16,565 nucleotides of DNA from Thermoflexus hugenholtzii JAD2 (GCA_945889565.1 CAMDBZ010000012.1:1-16565); one strand, 5' to 3'; counted from the stretch's first letter, positions 7,947 to 16,191 are shown. A program made the numbers and translations. Notes: a model not told the origin generated them from the sequence alone.

Positions 7947-7975
7947 CGCCCCACCTCCTTCGCGCGCGCGTCGGC

Positions 7976-7981
7976 ATTCTA
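7976..7981 (-). promoter_or_regulatory. Candidate -10 element for the leftward CoA-transferase genes
   Basis: The minus strand reads TAGAAT, which would place transcription start about 23 bases before the ATG at 7946. A TTGCCC (plus 7995-8000) lies only 13 bases upstream of it, too close for a standard -35, so only the -10 is proposed. Confidence 0.3.
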
Positions 7982-8118
7982 GCGCGCCCCCCAGGGGCAA
8001 CCCCCGATACCGGCGCTCGCGCCGGCGCCGGAACGTGCGTGTGTGCATGCACGCCGGGGCACGTCCCGCAGCCAGCGTCCACGTAACGCGGGGCCGCTCG
8101 CGTCCGCTTTTGCCTCCC

Positions 8119-8146
8119 GTTAACGTGGCGCGTCCATGGTGTTAAC
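8119..8146 (+). promoter_or_regulatory. Paired GTTAAC sites upstream of pstS (possible Pho operator)
   Basis: Two GTTAAC hexamers, at 8119-8124 and 8141-8146, sit exactly 22 bp apart in the divergent spacer, ending about 70 bases before the pstS ATG. Their surroundings are otherwise very GC-rich. PhoB/PhoP-type regulators bind direct repeats with an 11-bp period, so 22 bp would put both sites on the same helix face. The middle unit is not recognisable and the hexamer is itself palindromic, so the identity of the regulator is inference. TTGCCT (8110-8115) could be a -35. Confidence 0.35.
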
Positions 8147-8217
8147 TCGGCGCGCGCACCATCGAGTCGTCGGGCGCGGGATCGCGCCCACTTGTAGGTG
8201 CCAGGGGGAAACCAACT

Positions 8218-9309
<1,092 letters not shown>

Positions 9310-9334
9310 CGCACATCGTCACCCGCAACCCTTC

Positions 9335-9364
9335 CGAAGGCGGCCCCACCAGGGGCCGCCTTCG
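9335..9364 (+). terminator. Rho-independent-like terminator after pstS
   Basis: A perfect 13-bp inverted repeat (CGAAGGCGGCCCC and its complement) closes a 4-base ACCA loop, starting 26 bases past the pstS stop. It lacks a long T-run, but it is the most stable isolated hairpin in this half and sits where a terminator is expected. Confidence 0.75.
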
Positions 9365-9454
9365 CCTTGCCCAGGCTCGCCGCAGCGCTGGGTCACGCCT
9401 GCCCTCCGCCCCCGCTGACCGGCATCCGCTGGGGCCGTCCACACGTATGTATGT

Positions 9455-9483
9455 GATAGAGTCCAGCCACCACGACTGTGGCT
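9455..9483 (+). promoter_or_regulatory. Candidate -10 and leader hairpin upstream of the solute-binding protein
   Basis: An AT-richer patch with ATGT repeats (about 9445-9462) contains GATAGAGT, a possible -10. It is followed by a 6-bp hairpin, AGCCAC paired with GTGGCT around a 7-base loop (9465-9483). The structure would lie in the 5' leader about 35 bases before the start codon. No good -35 was found. Confidence 0.3.
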
Positions 9484-9518
9484 ATCGGGCGTAGCGATCA
9501 GCGGACCGGAGGGATGCG

Positions 9519-11285
9519 ATGGCTGAGAGTAACGAAGAAGGCAGGCTGTTCACGTCGGCAGTGCGTCGGCGCAGCCTGCTGCGCGGGGCGGCCCTCGGTG
9601 GCGCCGGGCTCGCGGCCGCGGCGCTGCTCGGCTGCGGCGGGGACGAGGAGGAAGACGCCGCCGCCAATGCGCCGGCTTCGGGCGGCGACGCGAAGGCCAC
9701 GACCACCGGCGAGCTGATCAAGGACGACGCGCTCCCCTACCCCTACCAGTACCCAGAACCCTCCAAGCAGCCGAAGCCCGGCGGCATCATGGTGTTCGGC
9801 GTCAACTCCGACATCTCGACCATGGACACGACGAAGGCCTCGTCGAGCGGCACGGGCCGCATCGTCAACATGGTCTACAACCGGCTGATCGGCTTCAACC
9901 GCGGCGTGCGCCTGCACCCCTTCAAGATCACCTTCGAGCCGGAGCTCGCGAAGTCGTGGGAGCGCTCGGCGGACGGCCTCGTCTACACGTTCAACCTCCG
10001 CGAGGACGTCAAGTGGCACAACGTCGCGCCGCTTAACGGCCGCGCGTTCGAGGCCGCCGACGTCAAGTTCGCGTACGAGCGCTTCGCCAAGGAAGGCGTG
10101 AGCAAGTCCTACTGGACCGAGCTCGACAAGATCGAGGCGCCCGACAAGAAGACCGTCAAGATCACGCTCAAGAAGCCGCTCGCAGACTTCATCACCCCGC
10201 TCGCCTCCGCCTACCAGACGATCTTCCCGAAGGAGCTCGTGGACTCGGGTGAGATTGAGAAGAAGGCCATCGGCACCGGTCCGATGATCCTCAAGGAGGC
10301 GCTCTCCGCCCAGCGCGTCACGTTCGACAAGAACCCCGAGTACTGGGAGCGCAAGGTCCTGCTCGACGGCTTCGAGTTCCGCTTCATCGCCGACACTGCG
10401 GCGCGCATCGCCGCCTTCCGCTCCGATCAGATCGCGTTCGGCGACATCCTTGTCTCCTCGATCCAGGACGCCAAGCAGCTCGTCGCCTCGAACCCAACCG
10501 TGCAGATCAACATGAGCCCCACGACGCAGGGGCAGCCGTTCGCCCTCAACCTCTCGAACCCGAAGTTCGCCGATGTGCGCGTCCGTCGCGCGATCTCCAT
10601 GGCGATCGACCGCGACGAGTTCAACAACATCGTCTATCCCGGCGTCGGCAAGATCCTCCCGATGTACCCGTGGATCTTCGCACTCGCCAAGGAGCCCGCG
10701 GCCAAGGACCTCGGCCCGTGGGCGCAGTACAACCCGGAAGAGGCGAAGAAGCAGCTGATGGCCGCCGGCGCCGAGAAGCTGGAGCTGACCAACAAGTACT
10801 ACCCGTACTCACCCGCCTACGACCAGCTGGCCGAGGTGCATGCCGCGCAGTTCAAGAAGGTCGGCATCGACCTCAAGGGCGGCAAGGCCGAGTACACCGA
10901 GTTCAACTCGCAGTGGGTCGGCGCAAAGCTACCGGAAGTCTCCACCGGCGGCTGGGTGACGATCGGCTTCGACGCGGACAACTACTTCTACAACGTGATC
11001 CACTCCGCGTCCCCGGGCAACCGCCACCAGCTCAAGGACCCGAAGATCGACGAGCTCGCCGACAAGGGCCGCACCGAGCTCAACCCGGACAAGCGCAAGG
11101 CGATCTTCAAGCAGATCTGGGACCTCGACCTGGATCAGGCGTACCACCCCGTGGTGGCATCCGGCTCCGGCTTCAACGTGCTCCAGTCGTGGGTGCGCGG
11201 CCTCCGCTTCGGCGGCGCGCTCTCCACCACGAACTCCTACCAGGACATCGGCGACCTCGTGGCGGAGGCATGGATCGACAAGTAG
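9519..11285 (+). CDS. Family 5 extracellular solute-binding lipoprotein (peptide/nickel ABC transporter type), Tat-exported
   Basis: This 588-residue protein resembles OppA/DppA-type binding proteins (SBP_bac_5). These capture peptides, or often other small molecules, for an ABC transporter. The N-terminus has a twin-arginine motif, RRRSLLRG (16-23), a hydrophobic stretch and lipobox LLGC with Cys39, indicating a folded-export lipoprotein. An acidic linker follows. The binding domain begins near residue 87 and shows ELAKSWERSADGLVYTFNLR (about 147-166), an ADVKFAYERF segment, KAIGTGPMIL, and DVRVRRAISMAIDRDEF. GGAGGGA lies five bases before the ATG at 9519; an overlapping ATG at 9514 is in another frame. 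No permease or ATPase genes adjoin it. A hairpin terminator follows. Its use of Lys and Asn codons is higher than in the neighbouring enzymes, as is usual for such binding proteins. The ligand is unknown. Confidence 0.9.
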   Translation: MAESNEEGRLFTSAVRRRSLLRGAALGGAGLAAAALLGCGGDEEEDAAANAPASGGDAKATTTGELIKDDALPYPYQYPEPSKQPKPGGIMVFGVNSDISTMDTTKASSSGTGRIVNMVYNRLIGFNRGVRLHPFKITFEPELAKSWERSADGLVYTFNLREDVKWHNVAPLNGRAFEAADVKFAYERFAKEGVSKSYWTELDKIEAPDKKTVKITLKKPLADFITPLASAYQTIFPKELVDSGEIEKKAIGTGPMILKEALSAQRVTFDKNPEYWERKVLLDGFEFRFIADTAARIAAFRSDQIAFGDILVSSIQDAKQLVASNPTVQINMSPTTQGQPFALNLSNPKFADVRVRRAISMAIDRDEFNNIVYPGVGKILPMYPWIFALAKEPAAKDLGPWAQYNPEEAKKQLMAAGAEKLELTNKYYPYSPAYDQLAEVHAAQFKKVGIDLKGGKAEYTEFNSQWVGAKLPEVSTGGWVTIGFDADNYFYNVIHSASPGNRHQLKDPKIDELADKGRTELNPDKRKAIFKQIWDLDLDQAYHPVVASGSGFNVLQSWVRGLRFGGALSTTNSYQDIGDLVAEAWIDK

Positions 11286-11335
11286 GTCACTCGCCGTGAC
11301 GGGCGGCCCGGGCGTACCGTTCAGGCGGATCAGGG

Positions 11336-11365
11336 AGAGCGGCGGCGCCTGTGCGCCGCCGCTCT
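11336..11365 (+). terminator. Rho-independent-like terminator after the solute-binding protein
   Basis: A perfect 13-bp inverted repeat (AGAGCGGCGGCGC and its complement) closes a 4-base CTGT loop, starting 51 bases past the stop. Its size and loop match the hairpin after pstS, suggesting a common terminator style in this genome. The following bases are not T-rich. Confidence 0.7.
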
Positions 11366-11431
11366 GCGTCCGGGCCGAAGCTGCGTGCGGCCCCACCCAC
11401 TCGACGCCCGCACACGCGAGCCTACGATCGT

Positions 11432-11437
11432 TATACT
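11432..11437 (+). promoter_or_regulatory. Candidate -10 for the second CoA-transferase operon
   Basis: TATACT is close to the consensus -10 and stands out in GC-rich surroundings. It would start transcription about 30 bases before the ATG at 11475, after the preceding terminator. No clear -35 is present at 17 bp spacing. Confidence 0.5.
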
Positions 11438-11474
11438 CCGCCCACCGCAGCGCACACCGTGAAGGGAGCGCGGC

Positions 11475-12692
11475 ATGGCCGGCATCATGCCCCTCGACGA
11501 TGTGCGAGTGATCGACCTCACGCAGGGCGCGATGGGGCCGTTCTGCACGCGCGTGCTCGCCGATTACGGCGCCGACGTGATCAAGATCGAACCGCCGGGC
11601 GCGGGCGACCCCGCGCGCATGCTCCCGCCGTTCCTCGCCGACGAGCCCGGCCCGGAGCGCAGCGGCCTGTTCCTGTTCCTCAACACCAGCAAGCGCTCCG
11701 TGACGCTCGACGTGACACGACCGCGCGGCCGCGAGCTGCTGCTGCAACTCGTGCGCGGCGCGCAGGTCGTCGTCGAGAGCTTCAAGCCGGGCGCGCTCGC
11801 GCAGCTCGGGCTGGACTACGCGACGCTGCACGCCGCCAACCCGCAGCTCGTGCTCACCTCGATCACGAACTTCGGCCAGCACGGTCCGTACGCGCAGTTC
11901 GAGGCGGAGTCGCTGACCGCGTACGCCATGGGCGGCGCGATGCTGCAGGCGGGCGACGTCGACCACGAGCCGCTGAAGACCGCCGGCCGCATGGCCGAGT
12001 ACCAGGCCGGCCTCTCCGCCGCGCTCGCGACGTCGCTCGCGCTGCTCGGCGCGGAGCGCCGCGGCGCGGGCGAGCACCTCGACGTCTCGCTGTTCGAGAC
12101 CGCGACGCACTCCATCGACCAGCGGCTCGGTCGCCTGCTCGGCTACGAGCACGGCGGCCACGTCGGCACGCGTACCGGCCTCGCCTCGATGGTCGGCTCG
12201 GGCGTGTACCCGGCGGCGGACGGCTTCTTCTTCTTCACCGCCGGCGTGCAGTACATCACCCAGATGATCCGCATGATCGGCCACGAGGAGCTGTTCGAGC
12301 AGCCCGAGTGGGCCACCGCCGAGGCACGCGCGCACCCGGACCGCATCGCGGAGTTCCCGCAGTACCTGCTGCCGTGGTCCGTGTCGCGCACGATGACGGA
12401 GATCCGCGACGCGTGCCAGGAGTTCGGCGTGCTCGGCGGCCCGCTGAACACGATCCCCGCGCTGCTCGCCGACCCGAGCTTCGTCGAGCGCAAGTTCTTC
12501 CAGCAGATCGACCACCCGGTGGTCGGCCCGCAGACGTACCCCGGCTACCACTTCACGCTGCACCGCGACGAACCGATGCCGCCGCGGCGCCATGCCCCGC
12601 TGCTGGGCGCGCACACCGAGGCCGTCCTCTGCGGCGAGCTGCGCCTCGGCGCCGCCGAGCTGGCCGAGCTGCGGCGGGAGGGGGTGGTCTGA
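11475..12692 (+). CDS. CaiB/BaiF family protein, short subunit with Glu at the catalytic Asp position (pair B)
   Basis: This 405-residue class III CoA-transferase homologue is the closest relative in the window of the protein at 5341-6549. Shared motifs include RVIDLTQGAMGPF (11-23), DYGADVIKIE, LNTSKRSVTLDV, VESFKPGALAQLGLD (99-113) and TNFGQHGPYAQF. In the catalytic segment it reads TAGRMAEYQAG, so Glu175 stands where formyl-CoA transferase has Asp169. The rest of the fold is complete, with the C-terminal PLLGAHTEAVLCGEL motif. GGGAG lies six bases before the ATG. Its TGA overlaps the ATG of the next CoA-transferase by one base, which implies translational coupling. Glu could still form a glutamyl-CoA thioester, or this subunit may be inactive and support its partner. 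I cannot decide from sequence. Confidence 0.93.
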   Translation: MAGIMPLDDVRVIDLTQGAMGPFCTRVLADYGADVIKIEPPGAGDPARMLPPFLADEPGPERSGLFLFLNTSKRSVTLDVTRPRGRELLLQLVRGAQVVVESFKPGALAQLGLDYATLHAANPQLVLTSITNFGQHGPYAQFEAESLTAYAMGGAMLQAGDVDHEPLKTAGRMAEYQAGLSAALATSLALLGAERRGAGEHLDVSLFETATHSIDQRLGRLLGYEHGGHVGTRTGLASMVGSGVYPAADGFFFFTAGVQYITQMIRMIGHEELFEQPEWATAEARAHPDRIAEFPQYLLPWSVSRTMTEIRDACQEFGVLGGPLNTIPALLADPSFVERKFFQQIDHPVVGPQTYPGYHFTLHRDEPMPPRRHAPLLGAHTEAVLCGELRLGAAELAELRREGVV

Positions 12693-14014
12693 TGCAGGAC
12701 GACGTACCGAGCACCACCAACGCGCGGCTGCCCCTCGCCGGCGTGCGCGTGCTGGACCTGACCGTGGTGTGGGCCGGCCCCTACGCGACGATGCACCTCG
12801 CCGACTGGGGCGCCGAGGTGATTCGCATCGAGTCCGTGCGCCACTTCGCCAGCGCCACGCGCGGACAGCTGCCCTACCCGCCAGCCGCCTTCGTGCAGGC
12901 GACCTCCGCCGGCGGCATGGGCTACCCGTACGACGAGGCCGGCGCGCGCCCGTGGAACCGCAACGCGATCTTCAACGCGCACGCCCGCAACAAGCGCTCG
13001 ATGACCGTCGACCTCACGCGGCCCGAGGGGCGCGACGTGCTGCACCGCCTCGTCGCTGCCTCGGACGTAGTGATCGAGAACAACCTCCCGCCCAACATTG
13101 AGAAGCAGGGCATCTCGTGGGAGGCGCTGTCCGCGGTCAACCCGCAGCTCGTGCTCGTGCGCATGCCCGCGTTCGGCATCGACGGCCCGTACCGAGGCTA
13201 TCGCACGTGGGGTAACCATATGGAGGCGCTGGCCGGCCACCCGCTGATCCGCGCCTACCCGGACCTCAGCCCCGAGTACGCCCCCACCGGCGTGCCCGCC
13301 GACGCCGCGGGCGGCGTCTCCGGCGCGCTCGCCGTCGTGCTGGGCCTGCGCCAACGCGCGAAGACCGGCCACGGCGTGTTCATCGAGGCCGCGACCGCCG
13401 AGAACTTCGTGCCGCTGCTCGGCGAGTTCGTCCTGGACTACTCGCTCAACGCGCGCACGTGGGAGCAGATGGGCAACGACCACTGGTGGTGGGCCCCGCA
13501 CAACGTCTACCGCTGCCACGGCGCCGACCGCTGGGTGACGCTGTGCGTGCGCAACGAGGACGAGTGGCGCGCGCTGCTGGACGCGATGCGCCGCCCCGAA
13601 CTCGCCGACGACCCGCGCTTCGCCGACATGGCATGCCGCCACGAGCATCGTCGCGCGCTCGACGCGCTCATCGGCGAGTGGACCGCCACCCGCGACGCGT
13701 ACTGGATCATGTACCGCCTGCAGGAACGCGGCGTGCCCGCGGGCGTCGTGATGTCGGAGGTCGATGCGCTGGAAAACCGCCATCACGCCGCGCGCGACTT
13801 CTTCCAGGAGATCGATCACCCGGAGTCTGGCCACTACCGCCACGTCGGGCGGCTGTGGCAGGCGTCCGAGACGCCGCAACCGCCCGCGCGCCACGCGCCG
13901 CTGCTCGGCGAAGACAACGAGTACGTCTACAAGCAGCTGCTCGGCTTCACCGACGAGCAGTACCGCGCGTTCGAGGCGGCCGGGCACATTGGCATGGATT
14001 ACCCGCGCGAGTAA
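12692..14014 (+). CDS. CaiB/BaiF class III CoA-transferase, long subunit with catalytic Asp (pair B)
   Basis: This 440-residue CoA-transferase is most like the 4009-5316 protein. It shares the VVWAGPYATMHLADWGAEVI opening (25-44), the enlarged loop before KRSMTVDLTRPEGRD (101-115), VIENNLPPNIEKQGI and FGIDGPYRGY. The catalytic Asp is Asp204 in GVPADAAGG. The start codon overlaps the preceding stop (TGATG), and GGGAGGGGG lies just upstream, so expression is coupled to the short subunit. The protein ends in IGMDYPRE, and that tail is encoded a second time 34 bases downstream. It is followed by the crotonase gene in the same operon. A heteromeric transferase with the short partner is the preferred reading; separate homodimers are the alternative. 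Confidence 0.93.
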   Translation: MQDDVPSTTNARLPLAGVRVLDLTVVWAGPYATMHLADWGAEVIRIESVRHFASATRGQLPYPPAAFVQATSAGGMGYPYDEAGARPWNRNAIFNAHARNKRSMTVDLTRPEGRDVLHRLVAASDVVIENNLPPNIEKQGISWEALSAVNPQLVLVRMPAFGIDGPYRGYRTWGNHMEALAGHPLIRAYPDLSPEYAPTGVPADAAGGVSGALAVVLGLRQRAKTGHGVFIEAATAENFVPLLGEFVLDYSLNARTWEQMGNDHWWWAPHNVYRCHGADRWVTLCVRNEDEWRALLDAMRRPELADDPRFADMACRHEHRRALDALIGEWTATRDAYWIMYRLQERGVPAGVVMSEVDALENRHHAARDFFQEIDHPESGHYRHVGRLWQASETPQPPARHAPLLGEDNEYVYKQLLGFTDEQYRAFEAAGHIGMDYPRE

Positions 14015-14048
14015 CGCGCGGAGGGGCATGGACTATCCGCGAGAGTAG
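13991..14048 (+). repeat. Imperfect direct repeat of the CoA-transferase 3' end
   Basis: The last eight codons of the long CoA-transferase (13991-14014, Gly-Met-Asp-Tyr-Pro-Arg-Glu-stop) recur at 14025-14048, encoding the same peptide and a stop. Four of 24 bases differ, all at third codon positions and all synonymous (GAT/GAC, TAC/TAT, CGC/CGA, TAA/TAG). A GGAGG follows each copy. The offset of 34 bases shifts the second copy to another frame. It could be the scar of a deleted tandem paralogue, or a mini-ORF (Met-Asp-Tyr-Pro-Arg-Glu). Confidence 0.8.
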
Positions 14049-14062
14049 CCGGGAGGCGACGT

Positions 14063-14917
14063 TTGGCCACCTACGAGCATGTGCTGTACGAGTCCGCGCC
14101 ACCGATCGTGACGGTGACGCTCAACCGCCCCGCGCAGATGAACGCGCTGTCGCGCCCGCTCGAGGCCGAGCTGCACGCCGCGCTCGACGAAGCAGTCGCG
14201 GACCCGGCGATCCGCGCGATCATCGTCACCGGCGCCGGGCCCGCGTTCTCCGCGGGCTACGACCTCGGCGGCGACCGCCCGGCCGAGGAGCGCCGCCGCG
14301 ACGTGCTGGACCGCTGGGTGCAGACGGACTGGCGCCACGCGCAGCAGATGATGCACATCATGGAGCTGCCGAAGCCGGTGATCGCCGCGGTCAACGGCTG
14401 GTGCCTCGGCGGCGGCTTCTGGATCTCGCTCGCCTGCGACATCACCATCGCCTCGGAGCAGGCGACCTTCGGGCAGCCGGAGGTACGCATGATCTCCAAC
14501 AGCTCGTTCCTGTTCCCCGCGCTCGTCGGCTGGAAGAACGCACACCGCTACGCGCTCACCGGCGACCACTTCGACGCGCACGAGGCGTTGCGCATCGGCG
14601 CGGTGAACGAGGTGGTGCCACACGAGCAGCTGATGGAGCGCGCCCGCGCCATGGCCGCGCGGCTCGCGCTCGTGCCGCCAGACTCCGTGCGCATGAACAA
14701 GGCGCTCACTATCAAGGGCCTGCAGGCGATGGGCCTGCGCACCGGCCTCGAGGTCGGCGGCTTCATCTCCACAACGGTGCACTCGATGACGGACGCGGCG
14801 GACGTCGAGGCGCTGTACGAGACGCAGCGTCGCGACGGCCTGCGCGCGTTCCTGCAGCAGCGCGACGGCCCGTTCCTGCCGGAGCCGGGCGGCCCGCGCA
14901 GCAAGCCCCGCTCGTGA
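14063..14917 (+). CDS. Enoyl-CoA hydratase/isomerase (crotonase) family protein
   Basis: This 284-residue crotonase-fold protein acts on acyl-CoA thioesters. The oxyanion-hole segments are present: FSAGYDLGGD (62-71) and WCLGGGFW (113-120), with Gly117 equivalent to Gly141 of rat hydratase. Of the two hydratase glutamates, the Glu164 equivalent is kept (Glu140 in GQPE), but the Glu144 equivalent is Trp120. This differs from a canonical hydratase and resembles single-Glu enzymes such as enoyl-CoA isomerases. The usual GAGGTQRL stretch is replaced by SNSSFLFPALVGWKNAHR. The start is TTG with GGGAGG six bases before it; the family alignment begins there and no better ATG is upstream. It lies 48 bases after the CoA-transferase stop and overlaps the next gene by four bases. 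Hydratase, isomerase and hydrolase roles are all open. Confidence 0.9.
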   Translation: MATYEHVLYESAPPIVTVTLNRPAQMNALSRPLEAELHAALDEAVADPAIRAIIVTGAGPAFSAGYDLGGDRPAEERRRDVLDRWVQTDWRHAQQMMHIMELPKPVIAAVNGWCLGGGFWISLACDITIASEQATFGQPEVRMISNSSFLFPALVGWKNAHRYALTGDHFDAHEALRIGAVNEVVPHEQLMERARAMAARLALVPPDSVRMNKALTIKGLQAMGLRTGLEVGGFISTTVHSMTDAADVEALYETQRRDGLRAFLQQRDGPFLPEPGGPRSKPRS

Positions 14918-15306
14918 CCACCACCGCCGATACCGCGCTCGCAGCCGAGGTGCTGGCCGCCCAGCGCGCGCGCTTCGACGCGACCACGCGCGCGGACGTG
15001 GCGGCGCTCGACGCGCTGCTCGCCGACGACTGCACGTACGTGCACGCGCACGGCGTCGTCGACACGAAGGCAGCGTTCCTCGCAACGATCGAGGTCGGGC
15101 GCACGCGTTACGCGTCGTTCGCTACGCGCGAACTCGCGGTGCGCATGCTCGATGGCGTCGCGCTGGTGACCGGCCTCGCGGACATCGCCGTGCGCGCCGG
15201 CGAGCGCGCGCTCACGCTGCACGTGCGCTTCCTCGACGTGTGGGCGCGGCGCGACGGCCGCTGGCAGAACGTCGCCTGGCAGCCCACGCGGCTGCCGGAG
15301 GCGTAG
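14914..15306 (+). CDS. NTF2/SnoaL-like (DUF4440-type) protein
   Basis: This 130-residue protein of the cone-shaped NTF2-like fold opens with a helical stretch, AEVLAAQRARFDATTRADVAA (11-30 region). It continues with ALLADDCTYVHAHGVVDTKAAFL (34-55 region), where the VHAHG lies in the usual pocket, and ends with LDVWARRDGRWQNVAWQPT (107-125). Such proteins bind or isomerise small hydrophobic ligands, or act as dehydratases or hydrolases, and the fold alone does not fix the reaction. It starts at GTG inside the end of the crotonase gene (GTGA overlap), so it is translationally coupled and likely acts in the same pathway. No Shine-Dalgarno is clear, as expected for coupling. It is the last gene of the operon before the convergent terminators. 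Confidence 0.82.
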   Translation: MTTTADTALAAEVLAAQRARFDATTRADVAALDALLADDCTYVHAHGVVDTKAAFLATIEVGRTRYASFATRELAVRMLDGVALVTGLADIAVRAGERALTLHVRFLDVWARRDGRWQNVAWQPTRLPEA

Positions 15307-15318
15307 CGCACGCCCAAT

Positions 15319-15349
15319 CGTCCGCCGTCATCGCGCTGAGACGCGGACG
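15319..15349 (+). terminator. Hairpin downstream of the crotonase operon
   Basis: A 7-bp perfect stem (CGTCCGC with GCGGACG) encloses a 17-base loop, 13 bases past the NTF2-like stop. The long loop makes it weak; it may act together with the larger palindrome that follows. Confidence 0.35.
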
Positions 15350-15351
15350 GC

Positions 15352-15398
15352 TCCCACTCCCCTCGCCCGCCGCGCGGGAAAGGGGCCGGGGGTGAGGG
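15352..15398. repeat. Palindromic intergenic element and bidirectional terminator
   Basis: This element lies between the convergent NTF2-like and SDR genes. The core stem pairs 15359-15370 with 15374-15385 (two internal mismatches, CGC loop). It is flanked by CTCCCACT on the left and GGGGGTGAGGG on the right. The pattern of a palindrome with CCCCT/AGGGG arms and a GGGTGAGGG tail matches a type of dispersed intergenic repeat seen in many GC-rich genomes, as I remember it. It can stop transcription from both sides. Copy number outside this window is unknown. Confidence 0.55.
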
Positions 15399-15408
15399 TC
15401 CCCGGGCG

Positions 15409-16185
15409 CTACGGCATATACGCGCCGGCGTTGACGTGCAGCGTCTGCCCGGTGATGCGGCCGCTCTCCGGAAGCGCGAAGAACGCGACCGCGGCCGCGA
15501 TATCCTCCGGCTCCAGCACGACGCCCATCGGGTTCGCGATGCGGCCAGTGCGCGCCGACTCTTCGATCGCGGCGCGCGTGCCGAAGGCGCCGCGCGTCAT
15601 GGCCGTGTCAGTGATGCCGGGCGCGACGACGTTCGCCGTGACGCCCGCCGTCGCGAGCTCGCCCGCGAGCGCCTTCGTGAGCGCGATCACGCCCGCCTTC
15701 GACGCCGCGTACGCGCCGCTGCCGGGCCCGACGCGCACGCCCGTGCCGGAGGAGATGTTCACCACGCGCCCGTAGCCGGCAGCCGTCATCAGCGGCGTGA
15801 CGGCCTTGCAGCACAGGAACGTCCCGCGCAGGTTCACCGCCTGCACGCGCTCCCAGTCATCGTCGTCGAGGTTCGCGACCGGGCCGCCGCGCGAGATGCC
15901 GGCGCAGTTGACGAGGATCGCGGGGGTGCCAAGCGCCGCGACCGCGCGCTCGACGGCGGCGCGCACCTGCGCGGCCTCCGACACGTCGACCGTGACGGCG
16001 ACCGTGCGCACCGGCGTCTCCAGCGCGCGCACCAGGCGCTCCGTCTCAGCGGCGCCCGCAGCGTCGACGTCGAGCAGCGCGACCGCGGCGCCCTCGCGCG
16101 CGAGCCGCAGCGCCACCGCGCGCCCGATCCCGGACGCCGCGCCCGTCACCAGCGCGACCTGACCCGCGTACGGCTGGCTCTCCAC
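15409..16185 (-). CDS. Short-chain dehydrogenase/reductase (SDR), classical type
   Basis: This 258-residue NAD(P)-dependent oxidoreductase of the classical SDR family has the nucleotide motif TGAASGIG (14-21). Asp39 sits at the end of the second strand, which favours NAD(H). It also has VDVS (67-69 region), NCAG (93-96), Asn118 in NLRGTF, Ser146, Tyr159 and Lys163 (YAASK), completing the catalytic tetrad, then a VAPGITDTAM segment (187-197). The end, ITGQTLHVNAG, is typical of 3-oxoacyl-ACP reductase-like and 3-hydroxyacyl-CoA dehydrogenase-like SDRs. The start is GTG at 16185, with a run of nine G's at about -8 to -16 serving as a possible ribosome site. It faces the crotonase operon tail-to-tail and diverges from the hydrolase gene. 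Oxidation of a hydroxyacyl-CoA made by the neighbouring pathway is a plausible but unproven role. Confidence 0.9.
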   Translation of the reverse strand: MESQPYAGQVALVTGAASGIGRAVALRLAREGAAVALLDVDAAGAAETERLVRALETPVRTVAVTVDVSEAAQVRAAVERAVAALGTPAILVNCAGISRGGPVANLDDDDWERVQAVNLRGTFLCCKAVTPLMTAAGYGRVVNISSGTGVRVGPGSGAYAASKAGVIALTKALAGELATAGVTANVVAPGITDTAMTRGAFGTRAAIEESARTGRIANPMGVVLEPEDIAAAVAFFALPESGRITGQTLHVNAGAYMP

Positions 16186-16191
16186 AGCGCA

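Noticed and set aside
7947..8048. 34-codon extension of the stand-alone CoA-transferase
   Set aside because: The extension is Arg-rich and unlike the family; AAGGAGGTG precedes the ATG at 7946.
9514..9717. Overlapping ATG at 9514 as the start of a small protein
   Set aside because: It is five bases before the real start, in another frame, and encodes an Arg-rich shadow without homology.
10929..14029. Long minus-strand frames opposite the solute-binding protein and pair B CoA-transferases
   Set aside because: They have the same shadow character; the plus-strand frames have clear motifs, starts and terminators.
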